Positions 27,232-38,035 of a stretch of DNA of 64,000 nucleotides are shown in pieces (the first letter of the stretch is position 1; every line of letters starts with the position of its first letter). A model generated the notes under the pieces. That model was given only the letters and a program-made list of their open reading frames with translations. It did not search any database and was not told the origin of the DNA. Made by a program: the position numbers and the translations under genes. Location: assembly GCF_002095475.1 (NCBI RefSeq), contig NZ_MLFR01000009.1, forward strand, positions 88,640 through 152,639, read 5' to 3'. The stretch is from Pantoea rwandensis (GTDB lineage: Bacteria > Pseudomonadota > Gammaproteobacteria > Enterobacterales > Enterobacteriaceae).

Positions 27232-29517
27232 TTAAATCTTACAAGCGCCGCTTTCGCAGCCATCATCCTGAATGGAAGGGGCCATATCGTCCTGCACATC
27301 TTCTGCACCGTCGCGGGTGTTTTGATAGTACAGGGTTTTCACGCCAAACTTATAAGCGGTCAGCAGATCTTTCAACAGCTGTTTCATTGGCACTTTGCCA
27401 TTGGCGAAACGGCCTGGATCGTAGTTGGTGTTCGACGAAATTGCCTGATCAATGAACTTCTGCATCACGCCAACCAGCTGCAGATATCCGTCGTTGGACG
27501 GCATTTCCCACAGCAGTTCGTACTGATCTTTCAGACGCTCATACTCTGGCACCACCTGACGCAGAATACCGTCTTTGGATGCTTTGATACTGATGTGACC
27601 GCGTGGCGGCTCAATACCGTTAGTAGCGTTTGAAATCTGCGAAGAGGTTTCAGAAGGCATCAGCGCAGAGAGCGTGGAGTTGCGCAGGCCGTGCGTAACG
27701 ATCGACTCACGCAGACCTTCCCAATCCAGGTGCAGCGGCTCGTTGCAAACGGCGTCGAGATCCTTTTTATAGGTATCGATCGGCAGAATGCCCTGTGAGT
27801 AAGTGGTCTCTTTGAACCACGTACAGGCACCTTGCTCTTTCGCCAGCTCATTCGACGCTTTCAGCAGATAGTACTGAATGGCTTCAAAGGTTTTGTGCGT
27901 CAGGTTGTTGGCGCTGCCATCAGAGTAACGCACGCCGTTTTTCGCCAGATAGTAAGCGTAGTTAATCACGCCGATACCCAAGGTACGACGACCCATAGCG
28001 CCGCGTTTTGCTGCAGCAATCGGGTAATCCTGATAATCCAGCAATGCATCCAGCGCACGTACCGCAAGGATCGCCAGCTCTTCCAGATCGTCGAGGCTTT
28101 CAATCGCACCGAGGTTAAAGGCGGACAGCGTACACAGAGCAATTTCGCCGCTCTCGTCATTGATATCGTTCAGCGGTTTGGTTGGCAGCGCGATTTCCAG
28201 GCACAGGTTAGACTGGCGTACTGGTGCGATAGCCGGATCAAACGGGCTGTGGGTGTTGCAGTGATCGACGTTCTGAATGTAGATACGGCCGGTTGAAGCA
28301 CGTTCCTGCATCATCAGTGAGAACAGCTCAACCGCTTTCACGCGCTGTTTGCGGATGCTGTCGTCTTTCTCGTATTTGGTGTACAGACGCTCGAATTCGT
28401 CCTGATCGGCGAAGAACGCATCGTACAAGCCTGGCACGTCAGAGGGGCTGAACAGGGTGATCTCTTCACCTTTCAACAAACGGGTATACATCAGCTTGTT
28501 GATCTGTACGCCATAATCCATGTGACGCACGCGGTTGCCTTCAACACCACGGTTGTTTTTCAGAACCAGCAGGCTTTCCACTTCCAGATGCCACATCGGG
28601 TAGAACAGGGTCGCTGCACCGCCACGCACGCCGCCTTGTGAGCACGATTTTACTGCTGTCTGGAAATGCTTATAGAACGGGATACAGCCGGTGTGGAAGG
28701 CTTCACCGCCACGAATCGGGCTACCCAGTGCACGAATGCGACCGGCGTTGATGCCGATACCGGCGCGCTGAGAAACGTATTTCACGATGGCGCTTGAGGT
28801 GGCATTGATTGAATCAAGGCTGTCACCGCACTCGATCAGTACGCAAGAGCTGAACTGACGGGTTGGGGTACGCACACCGGACATGATTGGCGTTGGCAGT
28901 GAGATCTTGAAGGTAGACACGGCATCATAGAAGCGACGCACGTAATCCATGCGCGTTTCGCGCGGATAACCGGAGAACAGGCACGCGGCGACCAGAATGT
29001 ACAGGAACTGGGCGCTCTCGTAGATTTCACCACTCACACGGTTCTGCGCCAGGTATTTGCCTTCCAGCTGCTTCACCGCGGCGTAAGAGAAGTTCATGTC
29101 ACGCCAGTGGTCGAGGAACTCGTCCATCTGTTCGAACTCTTCTACGCTGTAATCTTCTAGCAGGTGACGGTCATACTTGCCCATCTCAACCATTTTGACC
29201 ACCTGATCGTACAGCTTCGGCGGCTCAAACTGGCCGTAAGCCTTTTTACGCAGGTGGAAAATAGCCAGACGAGCGGCCAGGTACTGGTAATCCGGTGCAT
29301 CACGGGAGATCAGGTCTGCAGCTGCTTTGATGATGGTCTCGTGGATATCAGAAGTACGAATTCCATCGTAGAACTGAATGTGGGAGCGCAACTCAACCTG
29401 AGACACAGAGACGTTGTTCAGCCCTTCAGCTGCCCAATCCAGTACTCGGTGAATCTTATCGAGATCAATGCGCTCCTGACGGCCATCGCGTTTAGTAACG
29501 AGCAGACTTTGGTTCAT
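27232..29517 (-). CDS. nrdA: Ribonucleotide reductase class Ia, alpha subunit
   Basis: NrdA is 761 residues, the same length as in E. coli. An N-terminal ATP-cone (about 5-95) handles allosteric activity control. Redox cysteines are visible in FSSCVLIECGDS, the catalytic loop NLCLEIALPTKPL, SGEIALCTLSAFNLG, and the C-terminal CESGACKI pair that is reduced by thioredoxin or glutaredoxin. It heads the nrdA-nrdB-yfaE operon. Its upstream region has DnaA-box and NrdR-box candidates, matching known regulation in E. coli. Confidence 0.97.
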   Translation of the reverse strand: MNQSLLVTKRDGRQERIDLDKIHRVLDWAAEGLNNVSVSQVELRSHIQFYDGIRTSDIHETIIKAAADLISRDAPDYQYLAARLAIFHLRKKAYGQFEPPKLYDQVVKMVEMGKYDRHLLEDYSVEEFEQMDEFLDHWRDMNFSYAAVKQLEGKYLAQNRVSGEIYESAQFLYILVAACLFSGYPRETRMDYVRRFYDAVSTFKISLPTPIMSGVRTPTRQFSSCVLIECGDSLDSINATSSAIVKYVSQRAGIGINAGRIRALGSPIRGGEAFHTGCIPFYKHFQTAVKSCSQGGVRGGAATLFYPMWHLEVESLLVLKNNRGVEGNRVRHMDYGVQINKLMYTRLLKGEEITLFSPSDVPGLYDAFFADQDEFERLYTKYEKDDSIRKQRVKAVELFSLMMQERASTGRIYIQNVDHCNTHSPFDPAIAPVRQSNLCLEIALPTKPLNDINDESGEIALCTLSAFNLGAIESLDDLEELAILAVRALDALLDYQDYPIAAAKRGAMGRRTLGIGVINYAYYLAKNGVRYSDGSANNLTHKTFEAIQYYLLKASNELAKEQGACTWFKETTYSQGILPIDTYKKDLDAVCNEPLHLDWEGLRESIVTHGLRNSTLSALMPSETSSQISNATNGIEPPRGHISIKASKDGILRQVVPEYERLKDQYELLWEMPSNDGYLQLVGVMQKFIDQAISSNTNYDPGRFANGKVPMKQLLKDLLTAYKFGVKTLYYQNTRDGAEDVQDDMAPSIQDDGCESGACKI

Positions 29518-29560
29518 GTCGCGTGTTTACCTGTCCATGAAAAAGAGAGTTATCCCCCAA

Positions 29561-29629
29561 CTATGCACAAGGTCTATGCACAAGCCGCTCGTTGTGAGTA
29601 AGCCTGTGGATAAACACTATATATAGGGG
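29561..29629 (-). promoter_or_regulatory. nrdA control region: DnaA boxes and NrdR-like box
   Basis: TGTGGATAA at 29605-29613 is a perfect DnaA box (TTATCCACA) on the minus strand. Two tandem CTATGCACA 9-mers (29561-29569 and 29574-29582, 13 bp apart) differ from TTATNCACA by one base. ACACTATATATAGGGG (29614-29629) fits the NrdR box core with a weaker right half. Both DnaA and NrdR control of nrdAB are established in E. coli. The sites lie 44-112 bp before the nrdA start codon. Confidence 0.7.
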
Positions 29630-29982
29630 GTGCGGGAAGTTTGAACAACAATATGGTGAGTATTCTAGTCAGCATTCAGATCATCACAAGAGTTGATTTT
29701 CGCGTGAAAATACGTCCTGGGGGGTGGCGAAATTCCTGGATCCCCATTCCGTAAGGCCTGCCACTGCTGTCAACTGCCAGCGACTTTTTTTTCACTTTTT
29801 GATCGAGCGCGTGTTTATTGCGCAAAGGTTCTCATCGCGGAAATTTGTAAAGTAAAAAAAGCCCTGACAAGGCCGCCAGTAGCGAACTTATCTAAAATTG
29901 CTTATGAATTTTTTGTGACCAATCCAGCCTACAAAAAAGGCGAGTACGCGTCTAAAAGGAAATTGATCTGGATAGCAACAAG
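29630..29982. other. Intergenic region between nrdA promoter and lsrK 3' end
   Basis: This 353-bp stretch holds no supported ORF. It contains the distal nrdA upstream region and the sequence downstream of lsrK. I see no convincing intrinsic terminator for lsrK, only a weak GC patch at about 29940-29955 next to an A-run. Confidence 0.5.
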
Positions 29983-31554
29983 TTACAAACCTGGCGCTTT
30001 CCACATCGAGGTGGTTAACCCACTGTCCACCAGGGTGAGTTGGTCAGCATAGACTCTCTGCCAGTTGGCTTTTTGCTGCTGATAGAGTTGATGGTGTTCT
30101 GCATTAGGCTGGAATTCCCGCTCCCAACGTACCAATGCTTGCCCGGTTTCCTGCAAACTACTGTAAATCCCAGCCGCTACGCCAGCCGCAATGGCACAGC
30201 CAAGCGCGGTGGCTTCTTTCACCTGCGGCACTTTCACCGTCAGACCCGTCACGTCACTGAGAATCTGACTCCACAATTTGCCCTTAGCACCGCCACCCGC
30301 AAATACTAATTGCGAGGTGTTAATACCGGAAAAGGCGGCCACTTGATCCAGGTTGCAGGCTGAAACAATCGCGGCATTCTCTTCCAGCGCACGGAATAGC
30401 GTCTGCTTGTTACAGCGTTCGGGATCGATGGAAAGATTAATAAAGGAAGGTGCCGCGTGATACCACTTGTTGAAGTGCATCGCATCTGAGAACACTGGCA
30501 TCACGCCCCAGGAACCAGCAGGTACGCGTGCCGCCATCTCTTCCAGCAGGCTGTAACAATCCACACCAAGGCGTTCTGCCAGCAGTTTCTCTTCGCCGCA
30601 AAAGGCGTCACGGAACCAGCGCATGGTCAGGCCGGTAAAGAAACTGATCGCTTCCGCCTGTGCCATGCCTGGGATCACATGCGGGTTAACGCGAATGTTC
30701 ATTTGAGGGTCGACCTGCGGATGCGGCAAATTCACCACCTGTTGCCAGAAGGTGCCCCCCAGCACAGCGGTTTCCCCCGCATTCACTACGCCTAACCCCA
30801 GTGTGCCAAGTTGCACATCACCGCCACCCATACCGACCACCGTACCTTGCTCAAGACCACACTGGCGAGCGGCTTCAGCCGTAATCTCCCCTAGCTTACT
30901 GCCGGTTTCGGCCACCGGGGACAAGATATCGCCGCGCAATCCCGCCATCTCTAGCAGGTCAGGGCGCCATTGCCGAGTGTGTAAATCTAGCAAGCCAGTG
31001 GTGCCAGCGTTTGAGGGGTCCACGGCAAGTTCACCGCTGAGACATTTTGCCAGCCAGTCGCTGATCATGGTTAACGTGGCGGCCTGGCGATAGATATCAG
31101 GACGATGGTGCGCCAGCCACAGCAAGCGTGGCATCGCGCCGAGGGCCAGTGTCTGACCGGAGCATTGGTAAATTTCGCGCTCAAACTCGCCGTGATGAAT
31201 CTCTTTCAACTCGCTCACTTCACGGCTGGCGCGTGCATCCACGTTGGCGCACGCCCAAATCGCTTCGCCCGCTTTGTTGTAGAGCACAATCCCTTCCCGC
31301 ATTGAGCAGCATGCCACGCTACGAATCGCGCTAGCCGGGAGCTGCGCCAGTTGCAACACCTGACGGATGCACTGACAGGCAAGCGGCCAGTTCTGGTCCA
31401 GATCAAACTCCATCGACCCTGGCACATCGGGCAGGGCGAGATGCCGCCATTCCGCTTGCGCCACAGCGACTTGCTCACCCTGTAGATTGAAAATCACGGC
31501 GCGAATGCTACCGGTGCCGGCGTCGAGCGCCATCAGATGCGGGGCGTGTGTCAT
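29983..31554 (-). CDS. lsrK: Autoinducer-2 kinase LsrK
   Basis: LsrK, 523 residues, is a FGGY-family kinase that phosphorylates imported AI-2 (DPD) in the cytoplasm. The product is the inducer that releases LsrR. The ATP-binding phosphate-1 motif [15 protein letters not shown], the catalytic region [14 protein letters not shown], and the adenosine motif [17 protein letters not shown] are present. It is very close to E. coli LsrK but lacks about 7 N-terminal residues. It lies 56 nt downstream of lsrR, probably in one operon. Confidence 0.95.
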   Translation of the reverse strand: MTHAPHLMALDAGTGSIRAVIFNLQGEQVAVAQAEWRHLALPDVPGSMEFDLDQNWPLACQCIRQVLQLAQLPASAIRSVACCSMREGIVLYNKAGEAIWACANVDARASREVSELKEIHHGEFEREIYQCSGQTLALGAMPRLLWLAHHRPDIYRQAATLTMISDWLAKCLSGELAVDPSNAGTTGLLDLHTRQWRPDLLEMAGLRGDILSPVAETGSKLGEITAEAARQCGLEQGTVVGMGGGDVQLGTLGLGVVNAGETAVLGGTFWQQVVNLPHPQVDPQMNIRVNPHVIPGMAQAEAISFFTGLTMRWFRDAFCGEEKLLAERLGVDCYSLLEEMAARVPAGSWGVMPVFSDAMHFNKWYHAAPSFINLSIDPERCNKQTLFRALEENAAIVSACNLDQVAAFSGINTSQLVFAGGGAKGKLWSQILSDVTGLTVKVPQVKEATALGCAIAAGVAAGIYSSLQETGQALVRWEREFQPNAEHHQLYQQQKANWQRVYADQLTLVDSGLTTSMWKAPGL

Positions 31555-31610
31555 CTCAGTATCTCCAATGGAAAATCTGACTGCCTTTATTCTGCCCCGC
31601 CACTAGGCGA

Positions 31611-32579
31611 TTACAGCAATGCCAATATTGAGCGGGCCGTTCCTTCTTCTGTTACCAGAGCATTAATACGGCCCCCTTCCAGAGCAGCAAGGATGGCTTC
31701 TGCTTTCTCAGGGCCACCCGCGACACCCATCACCATTGGAATGGCCGCAAGTTCTTCAGGGCTAACTGCAATCAACTCTTCATGAATCGGCATAGCGTCC
31801 GCTAACTGCCCATCGGGTCGCATAAAATAGCCAAGAATGTCGCCAACCGCGCCTCTGCGCGCATACATCAGTTGCTCTCCCTCGCTGATATAACCCGAAC
31901 GCAGTATGGTGGCCTCCTGCTTCTGGCGTAATGCACCGATTCCCACAATCGCCACATCAGCGGCGCAAGCCGCGAGCATCACATCTTTAACACTCCGTTC
32001 CTGGCGTAGGATCTGAGCAACGTTGGCGCTGGATGCGCGTAGCGGGGCCGGAATTATGCTGATACCGCACGCTGCATCTAACTGCCCAAGGCCCGTCATG
32101 TAGGGACCGACGCCACCGGATAGCGTTACCATGCGAATATGTTGCGATGAAATAAAGCCGCTGAGGTGTTGCAAGGTATTCATACTGGTCTCCCCAAATC
32201 CGACAGCCAGTAATTGCTGTGGTTGGAGAACCGACATCAACATCTGAGCCGCGCCAACCCCGAGTCGCTGGCTCAAATTAGGGCTGTCTAACTGTGGCAG
32301 AACACGTATCTGCTTTAAGTTAAAGCGCTGTTGCAGTGCATGTTCGAGCGTTAAACAGCCTTCATAACGTGAATTGATCTGCACACGAATCACCCCAGAC
32401 TGACGCCCTTTCTCCAGCAGGCGTGACACCTTGAGGCGCGTTAAACCGAGTCTTTCACCGATTTCGTTTTGCGTCAGGCCGTCGTGATAATAGAACCAGG
32501 CGGTGCGCGCAAGGAGTTCTTCTTCGCCCATACCGTTATCCACAATGAGTCCCGCTGCCGGGGTACGATCGTTTTTCAT
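31611..32579 (-). CDS. lsrR: lsr operon repressor LsrR
   Basis: LsrR, 322 residues from the ATG complementary to 32577-32579, is a SorC/DeoR-type repressor. The N-terminal helix-turn-helix ([24 protein letters not shown]) is followed by a sugar-phosphate-binding domain that senses phospho-AI-2. An in-frame GTG 9 nt upstream is a less likely start and lies inside the proposed operator. It is divergent from lsrA, and the 213-bp gap between them carries two matching operator-like sites. Confidence 0.93.
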   Translation of the reverse strand: MKNDRTPAAGLIVDNGMGEEELLARTAWFYYHDGLTQNEIGERLGLTRLKVSRLLEKGRQSGVIRVQINSRYEGCLTLEHALQQRFNLKQIRVLPQLDSPNLSQRLGVGAAQMLMSVLQPQQLLAVGFGETSMNTLQHLSGFISSQHIRMVTLSGGVGPYMTGLGQLDAACGISIIPAPLRASSANVAQILRQERSVKDVMLAACAADVAIVGIGALRQKQEATILRSGYISEGEQLMYARRGAVGDILGYFMRPDGQLADAMPIHEELIAVSPEELAAIPMVMGVAGGPEKAEAILAALEGGRINALVTEEGTARSILALL

Positions 32580-32582
32580 GAT

Positions 32583-32613
32583 GAACACTTTATAAAATTA
32601 AAATCAATTGTTC
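32583..32613. promoter_or_regulatory. Candidate LsrR operator 1 (GAACA-N21-TGTTC)
   Basis: GAACA (32583-32587) and TGTTC (32609-32613) form an inverted repeat with a 21-bp AT-rich spacer, just before the lsrR start. An identical arrangement with the same spacer length is found near lsrA. The pairing of identical sites at the two divergent starts is seen in the sequence; binding by LsrR is an inference. Confidence 0.65.
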
Positions 32614-32750
32614 GCTTGGGCTTGTTAATGAAATGTGACGCTAATAGCAGTTCTCACATCCTTTCATTCGCCAGCATAAGCTTTTAGGCAAGGAAAGCAC
32701 AATCTGTGACCACGCCGTGAGTTTTCTGTAGAGAGCTTAACCAGGATTGT

Positions 32751-32781
32751 GAACATAATGTTATTTAAAAATCATTTGTTC
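32751..32781. promoter_or_regulatory. Candidate LsrR operator 2 (GAACA-N21-TGTTC)
   Basis: GAACA (32751-32755) and TGTTC (32777-32781) repeat the arms and exact 21-bp spacing of operator 1, ending 11 bp before the lsrA reading frame. The flanking bases also agree (TGAACA...TTGTTC in operator 1, TGAACA...TTGTTC in operator 2). The centres of the two sites are 168 bp apart, 16 turns at 10.5 bp per turn. Confidence 0.65.
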
Positions 32782-32792
32782 TTCTGGCGGCA

Positions 32793-34334
32793 ATGATGCA
32801 GGTGAAGGTCATGGGACAATCCAACGTGTTACTTGAAATAACCCAGCTGAGTAAGGCGTTCTCCGGTGTGGCGGTGCTCAAAAGTATCGATTTTCAGCTA
32901 CGTAGTGGCGAAATTCATGCCTTACTCGGCGGAAATGGCGCGGGTAAATCAACGCTGATGAAGATCATCGCCGGAATTGAACAGGCGGACAGCGGTGTAA
33001 TGTTGCTGGCGGGAACGCGGCTTTCACTGATGACACCTGCGCAAGCTCATCGATGCGGCATCTATCTCGTACCACAGGAACCTCTGTTGTTTCCGAGTCT
33101 GACCGTGCGCGAAAACATTCTGTTCCGCCTCCCTCATGCGCAGGCTGATATGCGCAAACTCGAACGTTTACTGCTGGAAATGGAGAGTACGCTGCCGCTG
33201 AATGCTCTGGCAGGTACGTTGGCAGTTGCCGATCAACAACAAGTGGAGATTTTGCGTGGCCTGATGCGTGATGCGCGCGTCTTAATTTTTGATGAACCTA
33301 CCGCTTCACTCACGCCGATTGAAAGTGAGCGTTTGTTTCGTCTGGTGCGTCAGTTGGCACAACAGGGCGCGGGGGTGGTGTTCATTTCTCATAAATTGCC
33401 AGAAATACGCGCGCTGGCTCATCAGGTCAGCGTAATGCGTGATGGCTGTATCGTTCTGCAAGGCGCGATGACGGATTGGAACGATGAGGCATTGGTGGCG
33501 GCCATGATGCCACAGGAGCCAGCAGCTCGTTTAAGTGCTGAACAGCAGCTCTGGTTGCAGGCGGGCTCGAAGGTTTCTGACCAGCAAAATGCGCAACTAA
33601 TGCGTGTTCATGAGCTCAGCGGGGAAGGTTTTCGTCACATCTCCTTTGACGTCAAAGCAGGTGAGATTCTGGGATTGGCGGGTATCGTCGGTGCAGGCCG
33701 CACCGAACTGGCGGAAACCCTCTACGGTTTGCGTGAGGCCAGCAGCGGAACCGTGCATCTGCAGGATATCCCCTTATTACCGTTGTCTACTGCTCGTCGA
33801 TTGCACGCAGGGTTAGTGTATTTACCTGAAGATCGTCAACGTTCGGGGCTCTATCTGGATGCTCCCTTAACCTGGAATGTCACGGCTTTGACGCTTCCGC
33901 AGCGCAGATGGTGGTTAAGACCACAGCAAGAGAAAGCCATTCTGACGCGCTATCAGCGGGCGCTGGGTATCCGATTGAGTGATTCATCTCAGTTGGCGCG
34001 AACGCTGTCGGGAGGCAATCAGCAAAAGTTGTTGTTGGCGAATTGTCTGGAAGCGATGCCAAAAGTGCTGATTGTGGATGAGCCTACGCGTGGGGTAGAT
34101 GTCAGCGCCCGTGCTGATATCTACCAACTGCTTCGGTCCGTTGTCGCGCAGCAAGTTGGGCTGGTAATCATCTCCTCTGATTTGGATGAGGTGGCGCTGT
34201 TGGCCGATCGTGTCGTGGTGATGTATCAGGGCGAACAGGTTGGCGAGCTATCTGCCTCGGCTGTTAGTGCTGAAAATATCCTTCATATGGCATGGGGACA
34301 CGCCCGGCAAACCTCAGGAGCCAGCCCATGTTGA
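32793..34334 (+). CDS. lsrA: AI-2 ABC importer ATP-binding protein LsrA
   Basis: LsrA is a double ABC ATPase of the sugar-import type, up to 513 residues. The first half has Walker [10 protein letters not shown] and Walker [11 protein letters not shown]. The second half has the altered P-loop [10 protein letters not shown] typical of RbsA-like proteins, the signature LSGGNQQK and Walker [11 protein letters not shown]. Candidate starts are ATG 32793/32796 (GGCGG site) and ATG 32811 (AGGTGAAGG site); the last gives [10 protein letters not shown]. It overlaps lsrC by 7 nt. Confidence 0.94.
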   Translation: MMQVKVMGQSNVLLEITQLSKAFSGVAVLKSIDFQLRSGEIHALLGGNGAGKSTLMKIIAGIEQADSGVMLLAGTRLSLMTPAQAHRCGIYLVPQEPLLFPSLTVRENILFRLPHAQADMRKLERLLLEMESTLPLNALAGTLAVADQQQVEILRGLMRDARVLIFDEPTASLTPIESERLFRLVRQLAQQGAGVVFISHKLPEIRALAHQVSVMRDGCIVLQGAMTDWNDEALVAAMMPQEPAARLSAEQQLWLQAGSKVSDQQNAQLMRVHELSGEGFRHISFDVKAGEILGLAGIVGAGRTELAETLYGLREASSGTVHLQDIPLLPLSTARRLHAGLVYLPEDRQRSGLYLDAPLTWNVTALTLPQRRWWLRPQQEKAILTRYQRALGIRLSDSSQLARTLSGGNQQKLLLANCLEAMPKVLIVDEPTRGVDVSARADIYQLLRSVVAQQVGLVIISSDLDEVALLADRVVVMYQGEQVGELSASAVSAENILHMAWGHARQTSGASPC

Positions 34335-35362
34335 GATACCTGCAAACTCACCGTGAACTCACCACGCTGCTGGCGATTGTGCTGCTGTTTACCATGCCAT
34401 TAATGCTGGACCGCCAGAGTCTCAGTTTGCAATGGGTGGGTATGATTTTTGGCAGCGCGCAGATTGCGATTCTTCTGGCGATGGGTGCCTCGCTGGTGTT
34501 GCTGACACGCAATATTGACGTCTCTTGTGGATCGACCATGGGGCTGTGTGCCGCCGTGCTCGGCATCTTACTTAATCAGGGGGTGGGATTACCGCTCGCC
34601 TGCTTATTTACCCTTCTCACCGGCATGTTAGCGGGATGCTTTAATGGCGTATTAGTGACGGGCCTCCGCATTCCGGCGATTGTGGCCACGTTGGGGACGC
34701 TGGGGCTTTATCGTGGATTGATGTTGCTGTTAACCGAAGGCAAATGGATTGAGGGGTTACCGGAACAACTTAAAACGCTGGCGGCACCGCTGGCATTTGG
34801 CATTTCACCGCTGGGTATGCTGATTTTATTGTTGGCGGGGTTAATGATGTTGCTACTGGCACGAACATCAGCAGGACGTAATTTTTATGCCACGGGTGAC
34901 AATTTGCAAGGTGCGCGTCAACTGGGAGTGCCCGTTAATCAGGTGCGTATTTTAGCCTTCACTGCAAATGGGGCCTTGGCAGCACTAGCCGGTATCGTTT
35001 TCGCGGCACAGATTGGTTTCGTGCCCAACCAAACGGGTACAGGAATGGAGATGAAAGCGATTGCTGCCTGCGTCCTCGGGGGCGTCAGCTTACTCGGGGG
35101 CACCGGTACCCTATTAGGGGCGGTATTGGGCGCGTGGTTTTTGACTCAAATCGACAGCGTTCTGGTGTTGTTAAGATTACCGGCCTGGTGGAATGATTTC
35201 ATCTCAGGGTTAGTGCTACTGGCAGTGTTAGTGATTGATGGGCGGGTACGTAAAGCGTTGACACAGCGCTTACATCGGCAGAAGTACGCACGTTTTCTCA
35301 CAGCAGCGCCAAGGAAATCACGTCCTTCATCCTCTGCCTCTCGTCGGGGAGCCATCGAATGA
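34328..35362 (+). CDS. lsrC: AI-2 ABC importer permease LsrC
   Basis: LsrC, 344 residues, is one of the two membrane permeases of the AI-2 importer, with about nine or ten hydrophobic segments of the BPD-transp-2 family. The family motif [16 protein letters not shown] and the coupling region [19 protein letters not shown] are present. The start ATG 34328 has a CAGGAG site and overlaps the end of lsrA. The upstream frame from 34292 lies inside lsrA and is not needed. It overlaps lsrD by 4 nt. Confidence 0.94.
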   Translation: MLRYLQTHRELTTLLAIVLLFTMPLMLDRQSLSLQWVGMIFGSAQIAILLAMGASLVLLTRNIDVSCGSTMGLCAAVLGILLNQGVGLPLACLFTLLTGMLAGCFNGVLVTGLRIPAIVATLGTLGLYRGLMLLLTEGKWIEGLPEQLKTLAAPLAFGISPLGMLILLLAGLMMLLLARTSAGRNFYATGDNLQGARQLGVPVNQVRILAFTANGALAALAGIVFAAQIGFVPNQTGTGMEMKAIAACVLGGVSLLGGTGTLLGAVLGAWFLTQIDSVLVLLRLPAWWNDFISGLVLLAVLVIDGRVRKALTQRLHRQKYARFLTAAPRKSRPSSSASRRGAIE

Positions 35363-36375
35363 AACATGCATTGAATTGGGAAAGCGCTTTGGCGTTGTTA
35401 CTGGTATTGGAGATTTTACTTTTTGGCTGGGCAAACCCGCGCATGCTGAATCTTGAAACACTCCTGTTTAGTACCAGCGATTTTATCACTGTGGGCATTG
35501 TCGCGTTGCCGTTGACCTTGGTCATCGTCAGTGGCGGTATCGACATCTCCTTTGCCTCTGTCACTGGGCTATGTGCTATTGCGCTGGGTGTCATGCTCCA
35601 AAGCCAATGGCCGTTACCGCTTGTCTTGCTCTGCACCTTAATCCTGGGATTCCTGTGCGGCTGTTTTAATGGATTATTAATTATTTGGACGGGCGTTAAT
35701 CCTTTAGTCATAACCTTGGGTACGCTGTATTTGTTCGGCGGTGGCGCTTTGCTTTTGTCGGGTCTGGCTGGGGCAACGGGGTTTGAGGGTATTGGCAACT
35801 TTCCCGACACGTTTACCCATTTAGCGAACCTGACACCGTTAGGCATTCCGATGCCACTGCTTTTGTTTGCTCTGCTTAGTCTGGTGTTTTGGGGATTGAT
35901 GCATCGTACTCGTACAGGACGCTACATCTTTTTGTTGGGGCAAAACTCGTGTGCAGCGCGCTACGGTGCGTTGCCCGTCAATCGGACTCTACTCCTGCTG
36001 TATGGCTTAGTTGGGCTGGCATCAGCAATCGCTGCTGTGGTCATGAGTGCCTATTTCGGATCGGCACGCGCCGATCTGGGTAGTCCGCTATTAATGCCCG
36101 CAATCACTGCGGTGGTGTTAGGCGGGGCAAATATCTACGGCGGTGCCGGTTCGGTTATGGGAACGGCACTGGCCACGCTGGTCATCGGTTTTTTACAGCA
36201 GGGTTTGCAAATGGTAGGGGTGTCAAGTCAGGTCAGTAATGCGCTTTCCGGCGCACTCTTGATCTTTGCGGTGATTGGACGCTCCTGGAGCCTGAATCCA
36301 GGCATTGTGCGCCAAATGTGGCGGCGGTTCCGTGCTCGAATAGCACGTCGCCCCGCATCATACCGGGAGTCTTAA
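35359..36375 (+). CDS. lsrD: AI-2 ABC importer permease LsrD
   Basis: LsrD, 338 residues, is the second permease of the AI-2 importer and pairs with LsrC. The motif [21 protein letters not shown] and the coupling segment [22 protein letters not shown] are visible, along with about nine membrane segments and a basic C-terminal tail. The ATGA overlap with lsrC indicates coupling. lsrB starts 2 nt after its stop. Confidence 0.94.
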   Translation: MKHALNWESALALLLVLEILLFGWANPRMLNLETLLFSTSDFITVGIVALPLTLVIVSGGIDISFASVTGLCAIALGVMLQSQWPLPLVLLCTLILGFLCGCFNGLLIIWTGVNPLVITLGTLYLFGGGALLLSGLAGATGFEGIGNFPDTFTHLANLTPLGIPMPLLLFALLSLVFWGLMHRTRTGRYIFLLGQNSCAARYGALPVNRTLLLLYGLVGLASAIAAVVMSAYFGSARADLGSPLLMPAITAVVLGGANIYGGAGSVMGTALATLVIGFLQQGLQMVGVSSQVSNALSGALLIFAVIGRSWSLNPGIVRQMWRRFRARIARRPASYRES

Positions 36376-36377
36376 TC

Positions 36378-37385
36378 ATGAAACTGCAGAAATTATCGCT
36401 CGCGCTTTGTTGTGTGTTAGGAGCATGCATCAGTGTTCAAGCCGCTGAACGCATTGCCTTCATCCCTAAACTGGTGGGGGTAGGGTATTTCACCAGTGGT
36501 GGTAAAGGTGCGACTGACGCAGGAAAAACATTAGGCGTAGATGTCACTTATGATGGCCCAACAGAACCCAGCGTTTCTGGGCAAGTACAGATGATCAATA
36601 ACTTCGTTAACCAAGGTTATAACGCCATCGTTGTGGCTGCGGTATCGCCAGATGGACTCTGTCCGGCATTGAAACGGGCGATGCAACGTGGGGTAAAAGT
36701 CCTGACATGGGATTCTGATACCAAACCCGAATGCCGTTCAATCTACATTAATCAGGGCACACCGACGCAGTTGGGGGGCATGCTGGTGGATATGGCGTCG
36801 AGCCAGGTGACAAAAGATAAAGCCAAAGTCGCGTTCTTCTATTCTAGCCCCACGGTGACGGACCAAAATCAATGGGTCAAAGAGGCGAAGGCCAAAATCG
36901 CTAAAGACCACCCCAACTGGGAGATTGTGACGACACAATATGGCTATAACGATGCCACCAAATCATTGCAAACGGCTGAAGGCATTCTGAAGTCATGGCC
37001 AGATTTGGACGTGATTATCGCACCTGATGCCAATGCACTTCCCGCCGCTGCGCAAGCCGCAGAAAATTTGGCGCGCAAAGATGTCGCCCTTGTTGGGTTT
37101 AGCACCCCGAACGTGATGCGCCCTTATGTGAAGCGCGGCACGGTGAAGCAGTTTGGTCTGTGGGATGTGGTTAAGCAGGGTAAGATTTCTGTGGCAGTCG
37201 CCAATCAATTGCTGAAAGGTGAGCTGAATCCCGGCGATACGCTGGATGTGCCCGATGTGGGTAAAGTGACAGTCTCTGACAACAGCGTACAGGGCTACAA
37301 TTATGAGGCAAAAGGGAATGGTATTGTGCTACTGCCCGAGCGCGTAGTGTTTACCAAAGACAACATTGACAATTATGACTTTTAG
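36378..37385 (+). CDS. lsrB: AI-2 periplasmic binding protein LsrB
   Basis: LsrB, 335 residues, has a signal peptide ([22 protein letters not shown], cleavage before AERIAF). The mature part is a periplasmic-binding-protein-like domain with residues known to contact R-THMF in LsrB proteins, such as the Lys in [10 protein letters not shown], the DSD of [12 protein letters not shown] and the later [15 protein letters not shown]. It delivers AI-2 to LsrACD. In E. coli lsrF follows here; in this genome lsrG follows after only 10 nt. Confidence 0.95.
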   Translation: MKLQKLSLALCCVLGACISVQAAERIAFIPKLVGVGYFTSGGKGATDAGKTLGVDVTYDGPTEPSVSGQVQMINNFVNQGYNAIVVAAVSPDGLCPALKRAMQRGVKVLTWDSDTKPECRSIYINQGTPTQLGGMLVDMASSQVTKDKAKVAFFYSSPTVTDQNQWVKEAKAKIAKDHPNWEIVTTQYGYNDATKSLQTAEGILKSWPDLDVIIAPDANALPAAAQAAENLARKDVALVGFSTPNVMRPYVKRGTVKQFGLWDVVKQGKISVAVANQLLKGELNPGDTLDVPDVGKVTVSDNSVQGYNYEAKGNGIVLLPERVVFTKDNIDNYDF

Positions 37386-37395
37386 GAGCCTTGCG

Positions 37396-37690
37396 ATGGA
37401 AGTAACGCTGGTAGAGATCAACGTGAAGCCCGACTGTATCGACGAATTTTTGCGGGTGTTTAAGCTCAATCATTTAGGGGCACTGCAGGAGCCTGGCAAT
37501 CTGCGTTTTGACGTCTTGCAAGACAGTAGCGAAGCGACACGCTTCTTTATTTATGAAGCTTATGCGGATGAGGCCGCAGTGCTGGCGCACAAGAAAAACG
37601 CCGCATTATCTGGCCTGCGTCGAGGCGCTAGAGGCGCTGATGAGCGAACCGAGAAAGAAAACCGCGTTTAAGGGGATTTTTCCCGAGTAA
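37396..37690 (+). pseudogene. lsrG: lsrG, phospho-AI-2 isomerase, broken by a +1 frameshift
   Basis: The reading frame starts [18 protein letters not shown] and matches LsrG (YgiN-like dimeric alpha-beta barrel) to about residue 67 ([13 protein letters not shown]). It then goes out of frame. The expected C-terminus ([20 protein letters not shown]) is intact in the next frame and ends at 37690. The shift maps to an A5 run at 37594-37598 where A4 would keep frame. LsrG normally isomerises phospho-DPD. A sequencing error in the homopolymer is a real alternative; otherwise the product is truncated or altered. Confidence 0.85.
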
Positions 37691-37743
37691 GGGCATGAGA
37701 AGGGTGTGATACTTGTTTGTTAAGCAATCAGTGATAATGCAGT

Positions 37744-37935
37744 CTGGTTCCGCTCAGGGGCTGGCTGTCCTCGCGCCGCTGACGCGGTACCTTCACTTCA
37801 CTCGTCAGCCTGACGGACCGGCGCAGACGGGACTTTCCCTGTCCCGGCTGCACCTTGCGCCAGCATCCATGCTGGCTCTCCTAGCTTCCTCATTCTGTTC
37901 AGCGCTGCGAAATGCCATCCCCTGAGCGGCACCAG
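37744..37935 (-). repeat. Module M2 of composite element B
   Basis: This 192-bp module is closed by CTGGTTCCGCTCAGGGGC (37744-37761) and TCCCCTGAGCGGCACCAG (37918-37935), complementary at 16 of 18 positions. It is the reverse complement of M2 of copy C with few changes, including the CCAGCAT/ATGCTGG hairpin and the GGGAC/GTCCC stem. Confidence 0.8.
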
Positions 37936-38035
37936 CCTGCTTGCTAACATCTGTTTACGCTGTTGGAAAGGACACGATGGTGGAGACTTTAGCGCTTATA
38001 CTGCCACAAAGGGCACAGTGTCTGAGGCCACAGCG

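Noticed and set aside
32701..32725. CRP site in the lsrR-lsrA gap
   Set aside because: TGTGA half-sites at 32635 and 32705 lack a good second half, so only a weak mention is justified.
34292..34327. N-terminal extension of LsrC inside lsrA
   Set aside because: The ATG at 34328 matches the family N-terminus and has a good ribosome site; the extension does not align.
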